In this document: in pieces, positions 48,987-57,932 of the stretch
Layout of the letters: each line of letters opens with the position of its first letter
Position numbering within the stretch: position 1 is the stretch's first letter
Assembly (NCBI RefSeq): GCF_030296555.1
Contig: NZ_AP027728.1
Span: 310,001 to 374,000 of the forward strand
Reading direction: 5' to 3'
From: Microbacterium suwonense
GTDB lineage: Bacteria; Actinomycetota; Actinomycetes; Actinomycetales; Microbacteriaceae
DNA: 64,000 nt
Notes under the pieces: generated by a model
The model's input: the letters and a program-made list of their open reading frames with translations, nothing else
The model's database searches: none
What the model was told of the DNA's origin: nothing
Program-made: the position numbers and the translations under genes

Positions 48987-50527
48987 GACTGGCGCTGCTC
49001 GCGGGCGCCTTCCGGCGGGAACGCCTGGTGCGCAGCGTGCTCGGCCTGCTCGTGACCGTCGCGGTCACGGTAGCCGTCTGCATCGCGGTGCTCGGCCTGG
49101 GCAGCGCGCCCGTGGCCACCTCTCGCACCCTCATCGTCCTCAGCGCTGCGGCCGCGTTCCTCGCGTTCCTGCTCGCGCCGATGCTCACCGGATCGGCGGA
49201 TCAGCTCGACCCACGGCGATTCGCGCCGTTCGGCGTCGATGAGAAGCGGATGCCGTGGATCCTCGCACTGGCGTCTCTGGTCAGCATCCCGAGCTTCGCG
49301 CTGATCGCTGTGCACGTCTGCTTCGTCGTCGTCGCGATATCCGCTGGTCTCGCCTGGCCGGTCGCCGTGCTCTCGGGACTTGTCAGCGTGGTCTCCACGG
49401 CGCTCATCGCGCGCATCGGCATGGCCGTCAGCGCCATCGTCCTGCCCGAACGCCGCTCCCGTGAGCTCACCGTGCTGATGACGATCCCGATCATCGTCAT
49501 CGCGTTCCCGGTCGCCGCGTACTTCTCCTCCGTGCAATGGGACGGCCACGTCCCCTCGGTGGTGGCCTCGGCGACCGCGGTGGTGGGATTCACCCCGCTC
49601 GCAGCCCCGCAGGCGTTCGTCTTCCACCTCGTCGCCGGCGAGCGGGGCGCGGCATGGGCCAGCGGGCTGATCGCCCTGGCATCGGTGGTCGCGCTGCTCG
49701 CGCTGTGGGCGTACCTGGCGCACCGGATGATGACGACCACCGAGCGCCCCTATGTCACGCGCGAGCGCACCAGCCTGGGATGGCTCTCAGTGCTCCCCGC
49801 GGGCGCGTTCGGCGCCATCGCCGCCCGCAGCCTGGTGTACTGGCTGCGCGACCGCCGGTACATCGTGAACATTCTGATCGTGCCGATCGCCGGCGTGCTC
49901 ACCGTACTGCCGCTGATGGTCGCCGGGGTGCCGCCGTGGATCGCCGCACTCGTTCCGGTGCCGCTGATGGCACTGTTCTTCGGATGGCTGCCGCACAACG
50001 ACGTCGCCTATGACTCGACGGCGCTGTGGATGCACATCGCCAGCGGCGTGCGCGGGATCCCCGACCGCTTCGGACGCCTCGTCCCGGTGCTTCTGGTTTC
50101 GATCCCGGTGCTCGCGATCGCCGTGTCGCTGACGCTCGCCTTCATCGGCGACTGGCAGCTGCTGCTGCCGCTGATCGGCGTCGCGGCCGCACTGCTGCTG
50201 ACCGGGCTGGGCATATCGAGCATCGCCTCCGTCGTCGCGCCGTATGCGGTCTCCCGACCCGGCGACAGCCCGTTCCAGCAGCCGCAGCGCTCGTCGTCGC
50301 GCGGATCGTTCGGAGCCGCGAGCACCTTCATCGGAGCGCTGGTGTTCAGCATCCCGACGCTGTGGCTGTTCGTCCTCACCGTCGTCGACGGCGATCGGCA
50401 CGCGCCGGCCGCCTTCTGGACCGGCGTGATCACCGGCGTGCTGGTGCTGATCGGCGGTGCGGCGATCGGCGGAGCCATCTTCGAACGTCGCGGAGCGCGC
50501 CTGATGGAGTTCGTCGAGACCACCTGA
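48962..50527 (+). CDS. ABC transporter permease, ABC-2-like
   Basis: The 521-residue protein has about twelve hydrophobic segments (from about residue 20 to 510) with short loops and a basic start. It has the plan of ABC-2-like exporter permeases in which two six-helix halves are fused. RRSRELTVLMTIP lies in a cytoplasmic loop that may touch the ATPase. I chose the GTG with GGAGGGG five bases upstream; it lies 25 bases inside the ATPase gene. Substrate unknown. Confidence 0.83.
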   Translation: MVAHVLRLRLALLAGAFRRERLVRSVLGLLVTVAVTVAVCIAVLGLGSAPVATSRTLIVLSAAAAFLAFLLAPMLTGSADQLDPRRFAPFGVDEKRMPWILALASLVSIPSFALIAVHVCFVVVAISAGLAWPVAVLSGLVSVVSTALIARIGMAVSAIVLPERRSRELTVLMTIPIIVIAFPVAAYFSSVQWDGHVPSVVASATAVVGFTPLAAPQAFVFHLVAGERGAAWASGLIALASVVALLALWAYLAHRMMTTTERPYVTRERTSLGWLSVLPAGAFGAIAARSLVYWLRDRRYIVNILIVPIAGVLTVLPLMVAGVPPWIAALVPVPLMALFFGWLPHNDVAYDSTALWMHIASGVRGIPDRFGRLVPVLLVSIPVLAIAVSLTLAFIGDWQLLLPLIGVAAALLLTGLGISSIASVVAPYAVSRPGDSPFQQPQRSSSRGSFGAASTFIGALVFSIPTLWLFVLTVVDGDRHAPAAFWTGVITGVLVLIGGAAIGGAIFERRGARLMEFVETT

Positions 50528-50548
50528 TCCGGGCGGTCCCACGACGGC

Positions 50549-50554
50549 TAGAAT
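50549..50554 (+). promoter_or_regulatory. -10-like box TAGAAT, leaderless start
   Basis: TAGAAT ends six bases before the ATG of the DUF3039 gene. Confidence 0.5.
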
Positions 50555-50560
50555 CACCAC

Positions 50561-50827
50561 ATGAGTACTCCGCTGGACAGCCCCGATCAGGGTGGCGTGG
50601 CAACACTTGATCGCGAACTCGAAGAGCTCCTCCGCGAGGAGAACCTCGAGCCCGGCGACCATGAGCGCTTCTCGCACTACGTCAAGAAGGACAAGATCCT
50701 CGAGTCGGCCATCACCGGCAAGCCGGTGCGGGCGCTCTGCGGCAAGAAGTGGACACCGGGGCGCGACCCGGAGAAGTTCCCGATCTGCCCGACCTGCAAG
50801 GAGATCTACGAGAAGATGATGTTCTGA
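50561..50827 (+). CDS. DUF3039 protein
   Basis: This 88-residue actinobacterial protein of unknown role has an N-terminal acidic helix (LDRELEELLREEN), then FSHYVKKDKILESAITGKPVRALCGKKW and CPTCKEIYEKM. The CGK and CPxC pairs look like a zinc ribbon. It is small, soluble, and normally a single-copy gene near pncB in this group; here pncB is the convergent neighbour 26 bases on. Confidence 0.88.
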   Translation: MSTPLDSPDQGGVATLDRELEELLREENLEPGDHERFSHYVKKDKILESAITGKPVRALCGKKWTPGRDPEKFPICPTCKEIYEKMMF

Positions 50828-50853
50828 CCCCTCGCTGAGGTCTCAGACCACCG

Positions 50854-52173
50854 TCAGTCGGCGTCGACGAAGAGGGTCGGGATCGCCGGGTCGGACTTGC
50901 TCAGTGCCAGCGCACGCACCGGCAGCTCCTCCCGCACCCGCAGGTGATGCGCGCGGGCGGACTCCGTGCCGTCGTGCCCCTCGTACGCGCTGTCGATCTC
51001 GCCGCCGTCCACCAGCATGACCTGCAGCGCCCGGGAGTCCGGATGATCGGATGCCGTGTCGACCTGCTCGAAGCCGTCGGCCACCGAGATGGTCTCGGCG
51101 ACGGCGACGCCGCTCTGCAGCGAGCGGAACGCGGCCTTGCGCCCGCCCTTGGAGGCCTTGTCGGTGGACGCCTTCGCCACCGCCACCCACGAGCCGGACG
51201 GATCCTGGCGCGCCACGAGCTTGTAGACCATGCCCGCCGTCGGATATCCCGATCCGGTGACCACCGAGGTGCCGACGCCGTAGGAGTCGACCGGGGACGC
51301 CGCCAGGGCGGCGATGGCGTATTCGTCGAGGTCGCTGGTGACGGTGATCTTCGTCTCGGTCGCACCGAGCTCGTCCAACTGCGCGCGCACCTCTCCGGCG
51401 ACGATCGGCAGGTCGCCGGAATCCAGCCGCACGCCGCCCAGCCCGGTGCCGGCCACCCGGATCGCGGTCTCGACGCCGGTGCGGATGTCGTAGGTATCCA
51501 CCAGCAGGGTGGTCTCGACGCCCAGGCTCTCCACCTGGGCCCGGAAGGCGTCCTCCTCGCTGTCGTGCAGCAGCGTCCAGGAGTGCGCCGCGGTGCCCAT
51601 CGTGGGGATTCCCCACTGGCGTCCCGCCTCGAGGTTGCTGGTCGCGCTGAAGCCGGCGATGTACGCGGCGCGCGCCGCAGCGACGGCGGAATACTCGGCC
51701 GCACGGCGCGAGCCCATCTCGGCCAGCGGGCGCTCGCCGGCGGCGATGCTCATCCGGGCCGCGGCCGTGGCGACCGCGGAGTCGTGGTTGAGCACGCTCA
51801 GCGCCAGGGTCTCCAGCACCACGGCATCCGCGAACGACCCCTCGACCGTGAGGATCGGCGAGCCGGGGAAGTACAGCTCACCCTCCCGGTAGCCGCGGAT
51901 CGTGCCGGTGAAGCGGTAGTCCTCCAGATAGCGGATCGCGTCGGCGTCGACCACGTCGTTGTCTCGCAGATACCGCAGCTCGTCCTCGCCGAAGCGGAAC
52001 TCGCGCAGCAGCGTGAGCAGCCGTCCGGTGCCTGCGACCACGCCGAAGCGGCGACCCCCGGACAGCCGTCGCGAGAACAGCTCGAACACCGAGGGGCGGC
52101 TGGCCGTGCCGTCGCGGAGCGCGGCGGCCAGCATGGTCAGTTCATAGCGGTCGGTGAGGAACGCGGAGCTCAT
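50854..52173 (-). CDS. pncB: Nicotinate phosphoribosyltransferase
   Basis: This enzyme joins nicotinate to PRPP (with ATP hydrolysis) in NAD salvage. The 439-residue protein has the N-terminal FLTDRYELTMLAAAL, FELFSRRLSGGRRFG, the GTAAHSWTLLHDSEEDAF segment and the PRPP-site GVRLDSGDLP, with GVGTSVVTG. The ATG at 52173 has TACACT six bases upstream and lies divergent from nagZ. Confidence 0.94.
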   Translation of the reverse strand: MSSAFLTDRYELTMLAAALRDGTASRPSVFELFSRRLSGGRRFGVVAGTGRLLTLLREFRFGEDELRYLRDNDVVDADAIRYLEDYRFTGTIRGYREGELYFPGSPILTVEGSFADAVVLETLALSVLNHDSAVATAAARMSIAAGERPLAEMGSRRAAEYSAVAAARAAYIAGFSATSNLEAGRQWGIPTMGTAAHSWTLLHDSEEDAFRAQVESLGVETTLLVDTYDIRTGVETAIRVAGTGLGGVRLDSGDLPIVAGEVRAQLDELGATETKITVTSDLDEYAIAALAASPVDSYGVGTSVVTGSGYPTAGMVYKLVARQDPSGSWVAVAKASTDKASKGGRKAAFRSLQSGVAVAETISVADGFEQVDTASDHPDSRALQVMLVDGGEIDSAYEGHDGTESARAHHLRVREELPVRALALSKSDPAIPTLFVDAD

Positions 52174-52179
52174 CCGCTC

Positions 52180-52185
52180 AGTGTA
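52180..52185 (-). promoter_or_regulatory. -10-like box TACACT, leaderless start
   Basis: TACACT ends six bases before the pncB ATG. Confidence 0.45.
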
Positions 52186-52279
52186 TCCGCGCGGGGAATC
52201 GGGAATACTGATCACCGTGCCGGCTCATGGTGAGACCGCATCAAGACACGACGTCCTGACACAGGAGGAGGAGCCGAGC

Positions 52280-53737
52280 ATGACGCAGCCGGATGACCTG
52301 GAGAGACTGGCGAACAGCGTGCTGTGGCCCGGTTTTCTCGGCGATCGAGTGCCGGACTGGCTGACGGATGCCCTGCAGAACGGCCTGGCGGGAGTCGTGT
52401 ACTTCGCACAGAATCTCGTCGGCGACACCGCCCAGCTGAGCGCGCAGATCCACCGCATCTCCCCGCATGCACTGATCGGCATCGACGAGGAGGGCGGCAG
52501 CGTCACGCGCCTGGAGACCGGCACCGGCTCCACCGTGCCCGGCGCCGCCGAGCTGGGTGCGCTCGACGATCTCGACGCGACCCGCGCGACCGGCCGCGAG
52601 ATCGGTCGCCGTGTGGCCGCCGTCGGTGCGGATGTCGTCATCGCCCCCGTCGCCGATGTGAACACCGATCCCCGCAACCCGGTCATCGGCGTGCGGGCGT
52701 TCGGCTCCAGCACCGAGCTCGTCTCGCGTCATGTGGCGGCCGCCGTACGCGGCATCCAGTCCACCGGCGTCGCCGCCTGCGCCAAGCACTATCCCGGCCA
52801 CGGCGACACGCACACCGACTCGCATCATGACCTGCCGCGGATCACGCTGGGACAGGACGAGATCGACCAGGTGCACCTGCCCCCGTTCGCGGCGGCCGTC
52901 GATGCCGGGGTGCGGGCCATCATGACCGCGCACATCGCCGCACCGCAGTGGGGTGAGGCGCCGGCCACCCTCAACCCGCTCGTGCTCGGACGTCTGCGCG
53001 CGGACGGCTTCGACGGGGTGGTCGTGACCGACGCCCTCGACATGGCCGCGATCCGCGAGAGCGTCGGGATCGGCGGAGGAGCGGTGCAGGCGCTGGCCGC
53101 CGGCGCCGACCTGCTGTGCGTCGGCAATCCGACCAATCCGGGTGAGGCGATGCTGCCCGATCAGGACGAGCGGGACTATCTTCAGGCGCGGGATGCCGTG
53201 GTCGCGGCGCTGCGCTCGGGGAGCTGCCGCGTGCGCGGGTGGAAGAGGCAGCCCGTCGCGTCGCCGCGCTGGCCGGTGCAGTGCGCTCGCGCGGATCGGT
53301 CGCCGAGGAGCCGTTCGACGCCGACGGCATCGCCGACCGCGCACTGCGCGTCGACGGATCCTTCCCGCCCCTGCCGGACGCACCTACGACCGTGATCGAC
53401 CTGCGCCGCGCCTCATCGCTCGCGGTCGACAGCGCGGCATCGCACGTCGCAGAGGCGCTCGCGGCCGGAGGCGAGGTGGTGCGGCTGGATGCGGAAGGGG
53501 CCGCGGATGCCGAGATCGCCGCAGCCGGCGCGCCGAGCATCGTGCTCGTGGATCGCTTAGACCCGGATGCCGCGCAGCGGACCGTGCAGGAGCGCATCCG
53601 CGCGGAGCTCCCCGGGATCGTGACGGTCAACGTCGGTCTGGCCGTCGACGCCGCCGAGCCCGTGATCACGGCATCCGCGGCGAGTCTGCTCTCCGCTCGC
53701 GCTGCCCGCCGGGCGCTGCTGCGAGGAGCCGGCGGAT
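52280..53737 (+). CDS. nagZ: Beta-N-acetylhexosaminidase NagZ, GH3 (one frameshift; end fused in this sequence)
   Basis: NagZ removes GlcNAc from muropeptide disaccharides in wall recycling. GH3 motifs are GIDEEGGSVTRL, ACAKHYPGHGDTHTDSHHDLP (general acid/base His) and VVTDALDMAAI (nucleophile Asp). There is no signal peptide, so it acts in the cytoplasm. The frame breaks after AALRSG; one G restored at 53218-53221 gives ELPRARVEEAARRVAAL and the C-terminal domain. That then runs without a stop into MurQ. Adding two bases (GA) after 53737 would create GGATGACC, a TGA stop for NagZ overlapping an ATG for MurQ. GAGGAGGAG precedes the ATG at 52280. Confidence 0.87.
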
Positions 53738-54675
53738 CCGACCACGACGAGCTGCGATCCACCCTCGCCACCTTCGCGACCGAGCGGGTGGATCCGCGTT
53801 TCGCGGAGCTCGACCGGCTCGACACCCGCGACCAGGTGCGTCTGATGGCCGAGCACGGACACCGCGCGGTCGATGCGGTCGCCGAGGCGAGCGAGAGCAT
53901 CGCCCGGGCGGTGGACGGCATCGTCGAGCGGATGCGGCAGGGCGGCCGGCTGATCTACCTCGGCGCCGGCTCTCCCGGCAGGATCGGCGTGCTCGACGCC
54001 AGTGAGATCCCGCCCACCTTCGGCGCCGACCCGGGCCTCGTGGTCGGGGTGATCGCCGGCGGCGACCGGGCGCTGCGTGCGGCCGTGGAGAACGCCGAGG
54101 ACGACGCCGAGGCCGGTGCCGCCGAGCTCGCCGAGCTGGAGGTGGGACCGCTCGACAGCGTGGTCGGCATCTCGGCATCCGGACGCACGCCCTATGTGAT
54201 CGGGGCGCTGCGCGAGGCCCGTGCGCGCGGCGCTCTCGCGATCGGGGTCGCCGGCAATCGGAGCGCGCAGCTGTCCGCTGACGCCGACATCGCCATCGAG
54301 GCCGAGGCAGCGCCCGAGATCGTGGCGGGCTCCACCCGGCTGAACTCCGGAACGGCGCAGAAGCTGGTGCTGAACATGCTGTCGACCCTGGCGATGGTCA
54401 AGCTCGGCAAGGTGTACGGCAACCTCATGGTCGACGTGCAGTCCACCAACGAGAAGCTGCGCGCCCGTGCGGAGCGCATCGTCATCACGGCGACCGGCTG
54501 CACCGCCGAGACCGCCGCGCGGGCGCTCGCCGCGGCGGATGGCTCGGTCAAGCTCGCGATCGGCATCGTCATGACCGGATCGGATGCCGAAGCGATGCGC
54601 CGCGCGCTGCAGGCGGCGCACGGCGATCTGCGCACCGCGCTCGCCGCTGCCGGCGGTGAGGACGCGGGCGCGTAG
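53738..54675 (+). CDS. murQ: N-acetylmuramic acid 6-phosphate etherase
   Basis: MurQ cleaves the lactyl ether of MurNAc 6-phosphate to GlcNAc 6-phosphate and lactate. The about 313-residue SIS-fold protein has [18 protein letters not shown] at the N-terminus, [21 protein letters not shown] (usually GAGTSGRLG...ECPPTF), [23 protein letters not shown] and [15 protein letters not shown]. No start codon is present before SDHDELR; the frame is continuous with nagZ. An ATGA overlap lost by a two-base deletion at 53737/53738 is the simplest explanation, a real fusion the alternative. It shares the wall-recycling locus with nagZ and murI. Confidence 0.88.
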
Positions 54676-54678
54676 GCT
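54673..54678 (+). promoter_or_regulatory. -10-like box TAGGCT before murI
   Basis: TAGGCT starts in the murQ stop codon and lies eight bases before the murI ATG; GAGGA just before the ATG could equally serve as a ribosome-binding site. Confidence 0.3.
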
Positions 54679-54686
54679 TGAGGATC

Positions 54687-55550
54687 ATGAACGACGCGCC
54701 CATCGGCATCTTCGACTCCGGGGTCGGCGGGCTGACGGTTGCCAGAGCCATCCGGGCGCAGCTGCCGCAGGAATCGCTCGTGTACATCGGCGACACCGCC
54801 CACTCGCCGTACGGGCCCAAGCCCATCGCCGAAGTGCGGCAGTACAGCCTCGAAGTGCTCGACACGCTGGTCGATCAGGGTGTGAAGATGCTCGTGATCG
54901 CCTGCAACACGGCATCCGCCGCCATGCTCCGCGACGCTCGGGAGCGCTACGACGTCCCCGTCGTCGAGGTGATCGGACCCGCGGTGCGCCGCGCGGTCTC
55001 GACCACCCGCAACGGCCGGATCGGCGTGATCGGCACCGTCGGCACGATCAGCTCCCGCGCCTATCAGGACATGCTCGAGGTCAACGCGAACCTCGACGTG
55101 TTCACTGCGGCGTGCCCGCGCTTCGTCGAGTTCGTCGAGGCCGGGATCACCGGCACCGCCGAGGTGCTCGCGGTGGCGGAGGGCTACCTGGCGCCGCTGC
55201 GCGACGCCGGCGTCGACACGCTCGTGCTCGGCTGCACGCACTACCCGTTCCTGCGCGGAGTCATCGGCTATGTGATGGGCGAGGGGGTCACGCTGGTCTC
55301 CAGCGACGACGAGACCGCCGCCGACGTCTACCGACAGCTCGTCCGGCGCGACCAGCTCGCCTCGGGGGCCGCCGTGCCGACCTACACCTACGAGGCCACC
55401 GGCGCCTCGGCCGACGAGTTCACCGCTCTCGCCAACCGGCTGATGGGTCACGAGGTGCGCGACGTGCAGCTCGTGCAGACCGGTGTGATCACCCTGCCGG
55501 ACCTGTCCGATTTCGAGGACGCCGAACCGCCGGCCTCCGCCCAGACCTGA
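54687..55550 (+). CDS. murI: Glutamate racemase
   Basis: This cofactor-free racemase supplies D-glutamate for peptidoglycan. The 287-residue protein has [16 protein letters not shown], the first catalytic Cys in [20 protein letters not shown], and the second Cys in [11 protein letters not shown] chose ATG 54687 (NDAPIG) over a TTG nine bases earlier. It follows murQ by 11 bases, so wall recycling and precursor synthesis are linked here. Confidence 0.95.
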   Translation: MNDAPIGIFDSGVGGLTVARAIRAQLPQESLVYIGDTAHSPYGPKPIAEVRQYSLEVLDTLVDQGVKMLVIACNTASAAMLRDARERYDVPVVEVIGPAVRRAVSTTRNGRIGVIGTVGTISSRAYQDMLEVNANLDVFTAACPRFVEFVEAGITGTAEVLAVAEGYLAPLRDAGVDTLVLGCTHYPFLRGVIGYVMGEGVTLVSSDDETAADVYRQLVRRDQLASGAAVPTYTYEATGASADEFTALANRLMGHEVRDVQLVQTGVITLPDLSDFEDAEPPASAQT

Positions 55551-55568
55551 CCCCTCCGAGAGGACACT

Positions 55569-56308
55569 ATGACCGACATCGTGCGCGCCGACGGCCGCTC
55601 CACCGATCAGCTTCGCGAGATCACCATCGAGCGCGGATGGTCCGCGAACGCCGAGGGCTCGGCCCTGATCAGCTTCGGCGGCACGAAGGTGCTGTGCACC
55701 GCGTCGTTCACCAACGGCGTGCCGCGCTGGCTGACAGGGAAGGGCAAGGGTGGGTCACCGCCGAGTACGCCATGCTGCCTCGTGCCACCAACAGCCGCAA
55801 CGACCGCGAGAGCGTGAAGGGTCGCATCGGCGGCCGCACCCATGAGATCTCCCGCCTGATCGGCCGTGCGCTGCGCGCGGTGGTCGATACCAAGGCGCTC
55901 GGCGAGAACACGATCGTCATCGACTGCGACGTGCTGCAGGCCGACGGCGGAACCCGCACCGCGGCGATCACCGGCGCGTACGTCGCGCTGGCCGATGCCA
56001 TCGAGTGGGGACGCGAGAAGAGGTTCATCGGCCGCAACTCCACGCCGCTGCTGGACTCGGTCGCCGCCGTCTCGGTCGGCATCATCGACGGCGAGCCCAT
56101 GCTCGATCTGGCATACGTCGAGGATGTGCGCGCCGAGACCGACATGAACATCGTCGTCACCGGCCGTGGGCTGTTCGTCGAGGTGCAGGGCACCGCAGAG
56201 GGGGCGCCCTTCGACAAGCGCGAACTGGATGCGCTGCTGGAACTCGGGGTGAACGGCTGCGCGAGCCTGAAGGAGCATCAGCTCGCCGCGCTGTCGGTGG
56301 ATGCCTGA
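55569..56308 (+). CDS. rph: Ribonuclease PH (one frameshift)
   Basis: RNase PH trims tRNA 3' ends phosphorolytically. [27 protein letters not shown] start and [15 protein letters not shown] are in one frame. From [17 protein letters not shown] on, with [40 protein letters not shown] and the acidic site [15 protein letters not shown], it is in another. One G restored in GGG at 55748-55750 gives [12 protein letters not shown] and 246 residues, the family length. The 3' end overlaps rdgB by one base. Confidence 0.92.
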
Positions 56309-56901
56309 TGCGGGTCGTCCTCGCCACGCACAACCCGCACAAGGTCGCCGAGTTCGCACAGATCGTCGCATCGACCAGGCCCGACCTCGAGGTCGTCGGC
56401 TACGACGGCCCTGAGCCGGTCGAGGACGGCGTGACCTTCGCGCAGAACGCGCTGATCAAGGCGCGGGCCGCCGCCGCGCACACCGGCCTGCCCGCACTCG
56501 CCGACGACTCCGGCATCTGCGTGGACGTGCTGGGCGGCTCGCCCGGCGTCTTCTCGGCATACTGGGCCGGGCAGAAGAAGGATGCCGTCGCCAACCTGGA
56601 GCTGCTGCTGGACCAGCTGCACGACATCGCCGACCCGCATCGCGGTGCGCAGTTCCACTCCACGATCGCCCTGGTCACCGCCGAGGGCGCCGAGCATGTC
56701 GTCGAGGGCATCTGGCCGGGGCGCCTGGCGCACGCGGCGGCGGGGGAGGGCGGCTTCGGCTACGACCCGATCTTCATCCCGGACGGCCAGGATCAGGCAT
56801 CCGAGCGCACCGTCGGCCAGTTCACAGATGCCGAGAAGCAGTCCCAGTCGCACCGCGCCCGAGCTTTCCGCGCTCTGGTACCGCTGCTGGCCGGGCTGTG
56901 A
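56308..56901 (+). CDS. rdgB: XTP/dITP diphosphatase (RdgB/HAM1)
   Basis: This house-cleaning enzyme removes dITP, dHAPTP and XTP. The 197-residue protein has LATHNPHKVAEF (residues 4-15), VTFAQNALIKARAAA, LADDSGICVDVLGGSPGVFSA (catalytic Asp), GEGGFGYDPIFIP and SHRARAF. The ATG overlaps the rph stop (TGATG). The rph-rdgB pair is widespread in bacteria. Confidence 0.95.
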   Translation: MRVVLATHNPHKVAEFAQIVASTRPDLEVVGYDGPEPVEDGVTFAQNALIKARAAAAHTGLPALADDSGICVDVLGGSPGVFSAYWAGQKKDAVANLELLLDQLHDIADPHRGAQFHSTIALVTAEGAEHVVEGIWPGRLAHAAAGEGGFGYDPIFIPDGQDQASERTVGQFTDAEKQSQSHRARAFRALVPLLAGL

Positions 56902-56920
56902 GGGCTCGTCCCGCTGTTGA

Positions 56921-56935
56921 GAACCGTTACCGTTC
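56921..56935. promoter_or_regulatory. Dyad upstream of the cation exporter gene
   Basis: GAACCGTTACCGTTC reads GAACnGTnACnGTTC on both strands (12 of 15 positions symmetric). It lies 41 bases before the -10-like box of the CDF gene and could bind a metal-responsive regulator such as a Zur/Fur- or ArsR-type protein. None is encoded in the window. Confidence 0.35.
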
Positions 56936-56975
56936 CCGACTGCGCGGAACGGCCACAGGGCGGCTGAACCCGGCC

Positions 56976-56981
56976 TAGCCT
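56976..56981 (+). promoter_or_regulatory. -10-like box TAGCCT before the CDF gene
   Basis: TAGCCT ends six bases before the ATG, but the spacer GGAGGT is itself a good ribosome-binding sequence, although too close to act. Confidence 0.4.
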
Positions 56982-56987
56982 GGAGGT

Positions 56988-57908
56988 ATGCACGATCACG
57001 CGCCCGCAGCGGGCGGCCTCCGCGATGCCGGTCACCGGCGCCTGCTGGCGGTCTCTCTCGGGCTGACCGTCACAGTGATGGTGGTGCAGGTGGTCGGGGC
57101 GATCCTGTCGGGGTCGTTGGCGCTGCTGGCCGACGCCGCGCACATGTTCACGGACTCCTCAGCACTGGTGATCGCGCTCATCGCGACGGCGGTCGCCGCA
57201 CGTCCCGCAGACGACCGCCGCACGTTCGGCTATCAGCGCGCGGAGGTGTTCGGCGCGCTGATCAACGCGATCATCCTCAGCGTGCTCATGGTCGTCGTCG
57301 CCGTGCAGGGCGTGCGAAGGCTCATCGAACCGGGAGAGGTGGAGGTGGCGGGCCCCCTCATGCTCGTCGTCGCCGTCGTCGGCATGGTCGCGAACGCGAT
57401 CTCGATGTGGATCCTCAGCCGCGCCCAGCGGACCAGTATCAACGTGCGCGGCGCCTACCTGGAGGTGATGGGCGACCTGATCGGCTCGGTGATGGTGATC
57501 GTCGCCGCCGTCGTGATCGTCGTCACGGGCTGGATGCCCGCCGATGCCATCGCCTCGCTGGTGATCGCCGCGATGATCCTGCCCCGGGCGATCTCACTGC
57601 TGCGCGAGGTCTTCTCGGTGCTCGCCGAATCCGCGCCGAAGGGCATGTCGGTCAACGAGATCCGCGAGCACCTGACGAAGTACGACGGCGTCGTCGATGT
57701 GCACGACGTGCACATCTGGCAGCTCACCCGCGGTGCGCCGGTGTTCACGGCACATGTCACGGTCGCCCCTGACGTGTACTCCGCGGCGCGCTCGGCGGAG
57801 CTGCTGCAGGAGCTGACCTCGTGCCTGGCCGAGCACTTCGATGTCGAGCACTCCACATTCCAGTTCGAGCCGGCCGATCACGACGACTGCGAGGCGACGC
57901 ACGCCTGA
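56988..57908 (+). CDS. Cation diffusion facilitator, CzcD/ZitB type
   Basis: This 306-residue protein exports Zn2+ or a similar divalent cation by proton exchange. A His-containing start (HDHAPAAGG) leads to six membrane helices; the metal-site helices show LALLADAAHMFTDSSALVIAL (H-D pair) and GAYLEVMGDLIGSVMVI. The cytoplasmic C-terminal domain (about 215-306) has VDVHDVHIWQLT and EHFDVEHSTFQFEP, with His residues for metal sensing. The metal cannot be told from sequence alone. Confidence 0.92.
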   Translation: MHDHAPAAGGLRDAGHRRLLAVSLGLTVTVMVVQVVGAILSGSLALLADAAHMFTDSSALVIALIATAVAARPADDRRTFGYQRAEVFGALINAIILSVLMVVVAVQGVRRLIEPGEVEVAGPLMLVVAVVGMVANAISMWILSRAQRTSINVRGAYLEVMGDLIGSVMVIVAAVVIVVTGWMPADAIASLVIAAMILPRAISLLREVFSVLAESAPKGMSVNEIREHLTKYDGVVDVHDVHIWQLTRGAPVFTAHVTVAPDVYSAARSAELLQELTSCLAEHFDVEHSTFQFEPADHDDCEATHA

Positions 57909-57932
57909 CGGCGGCGCAGCGCTCGCGACGGC

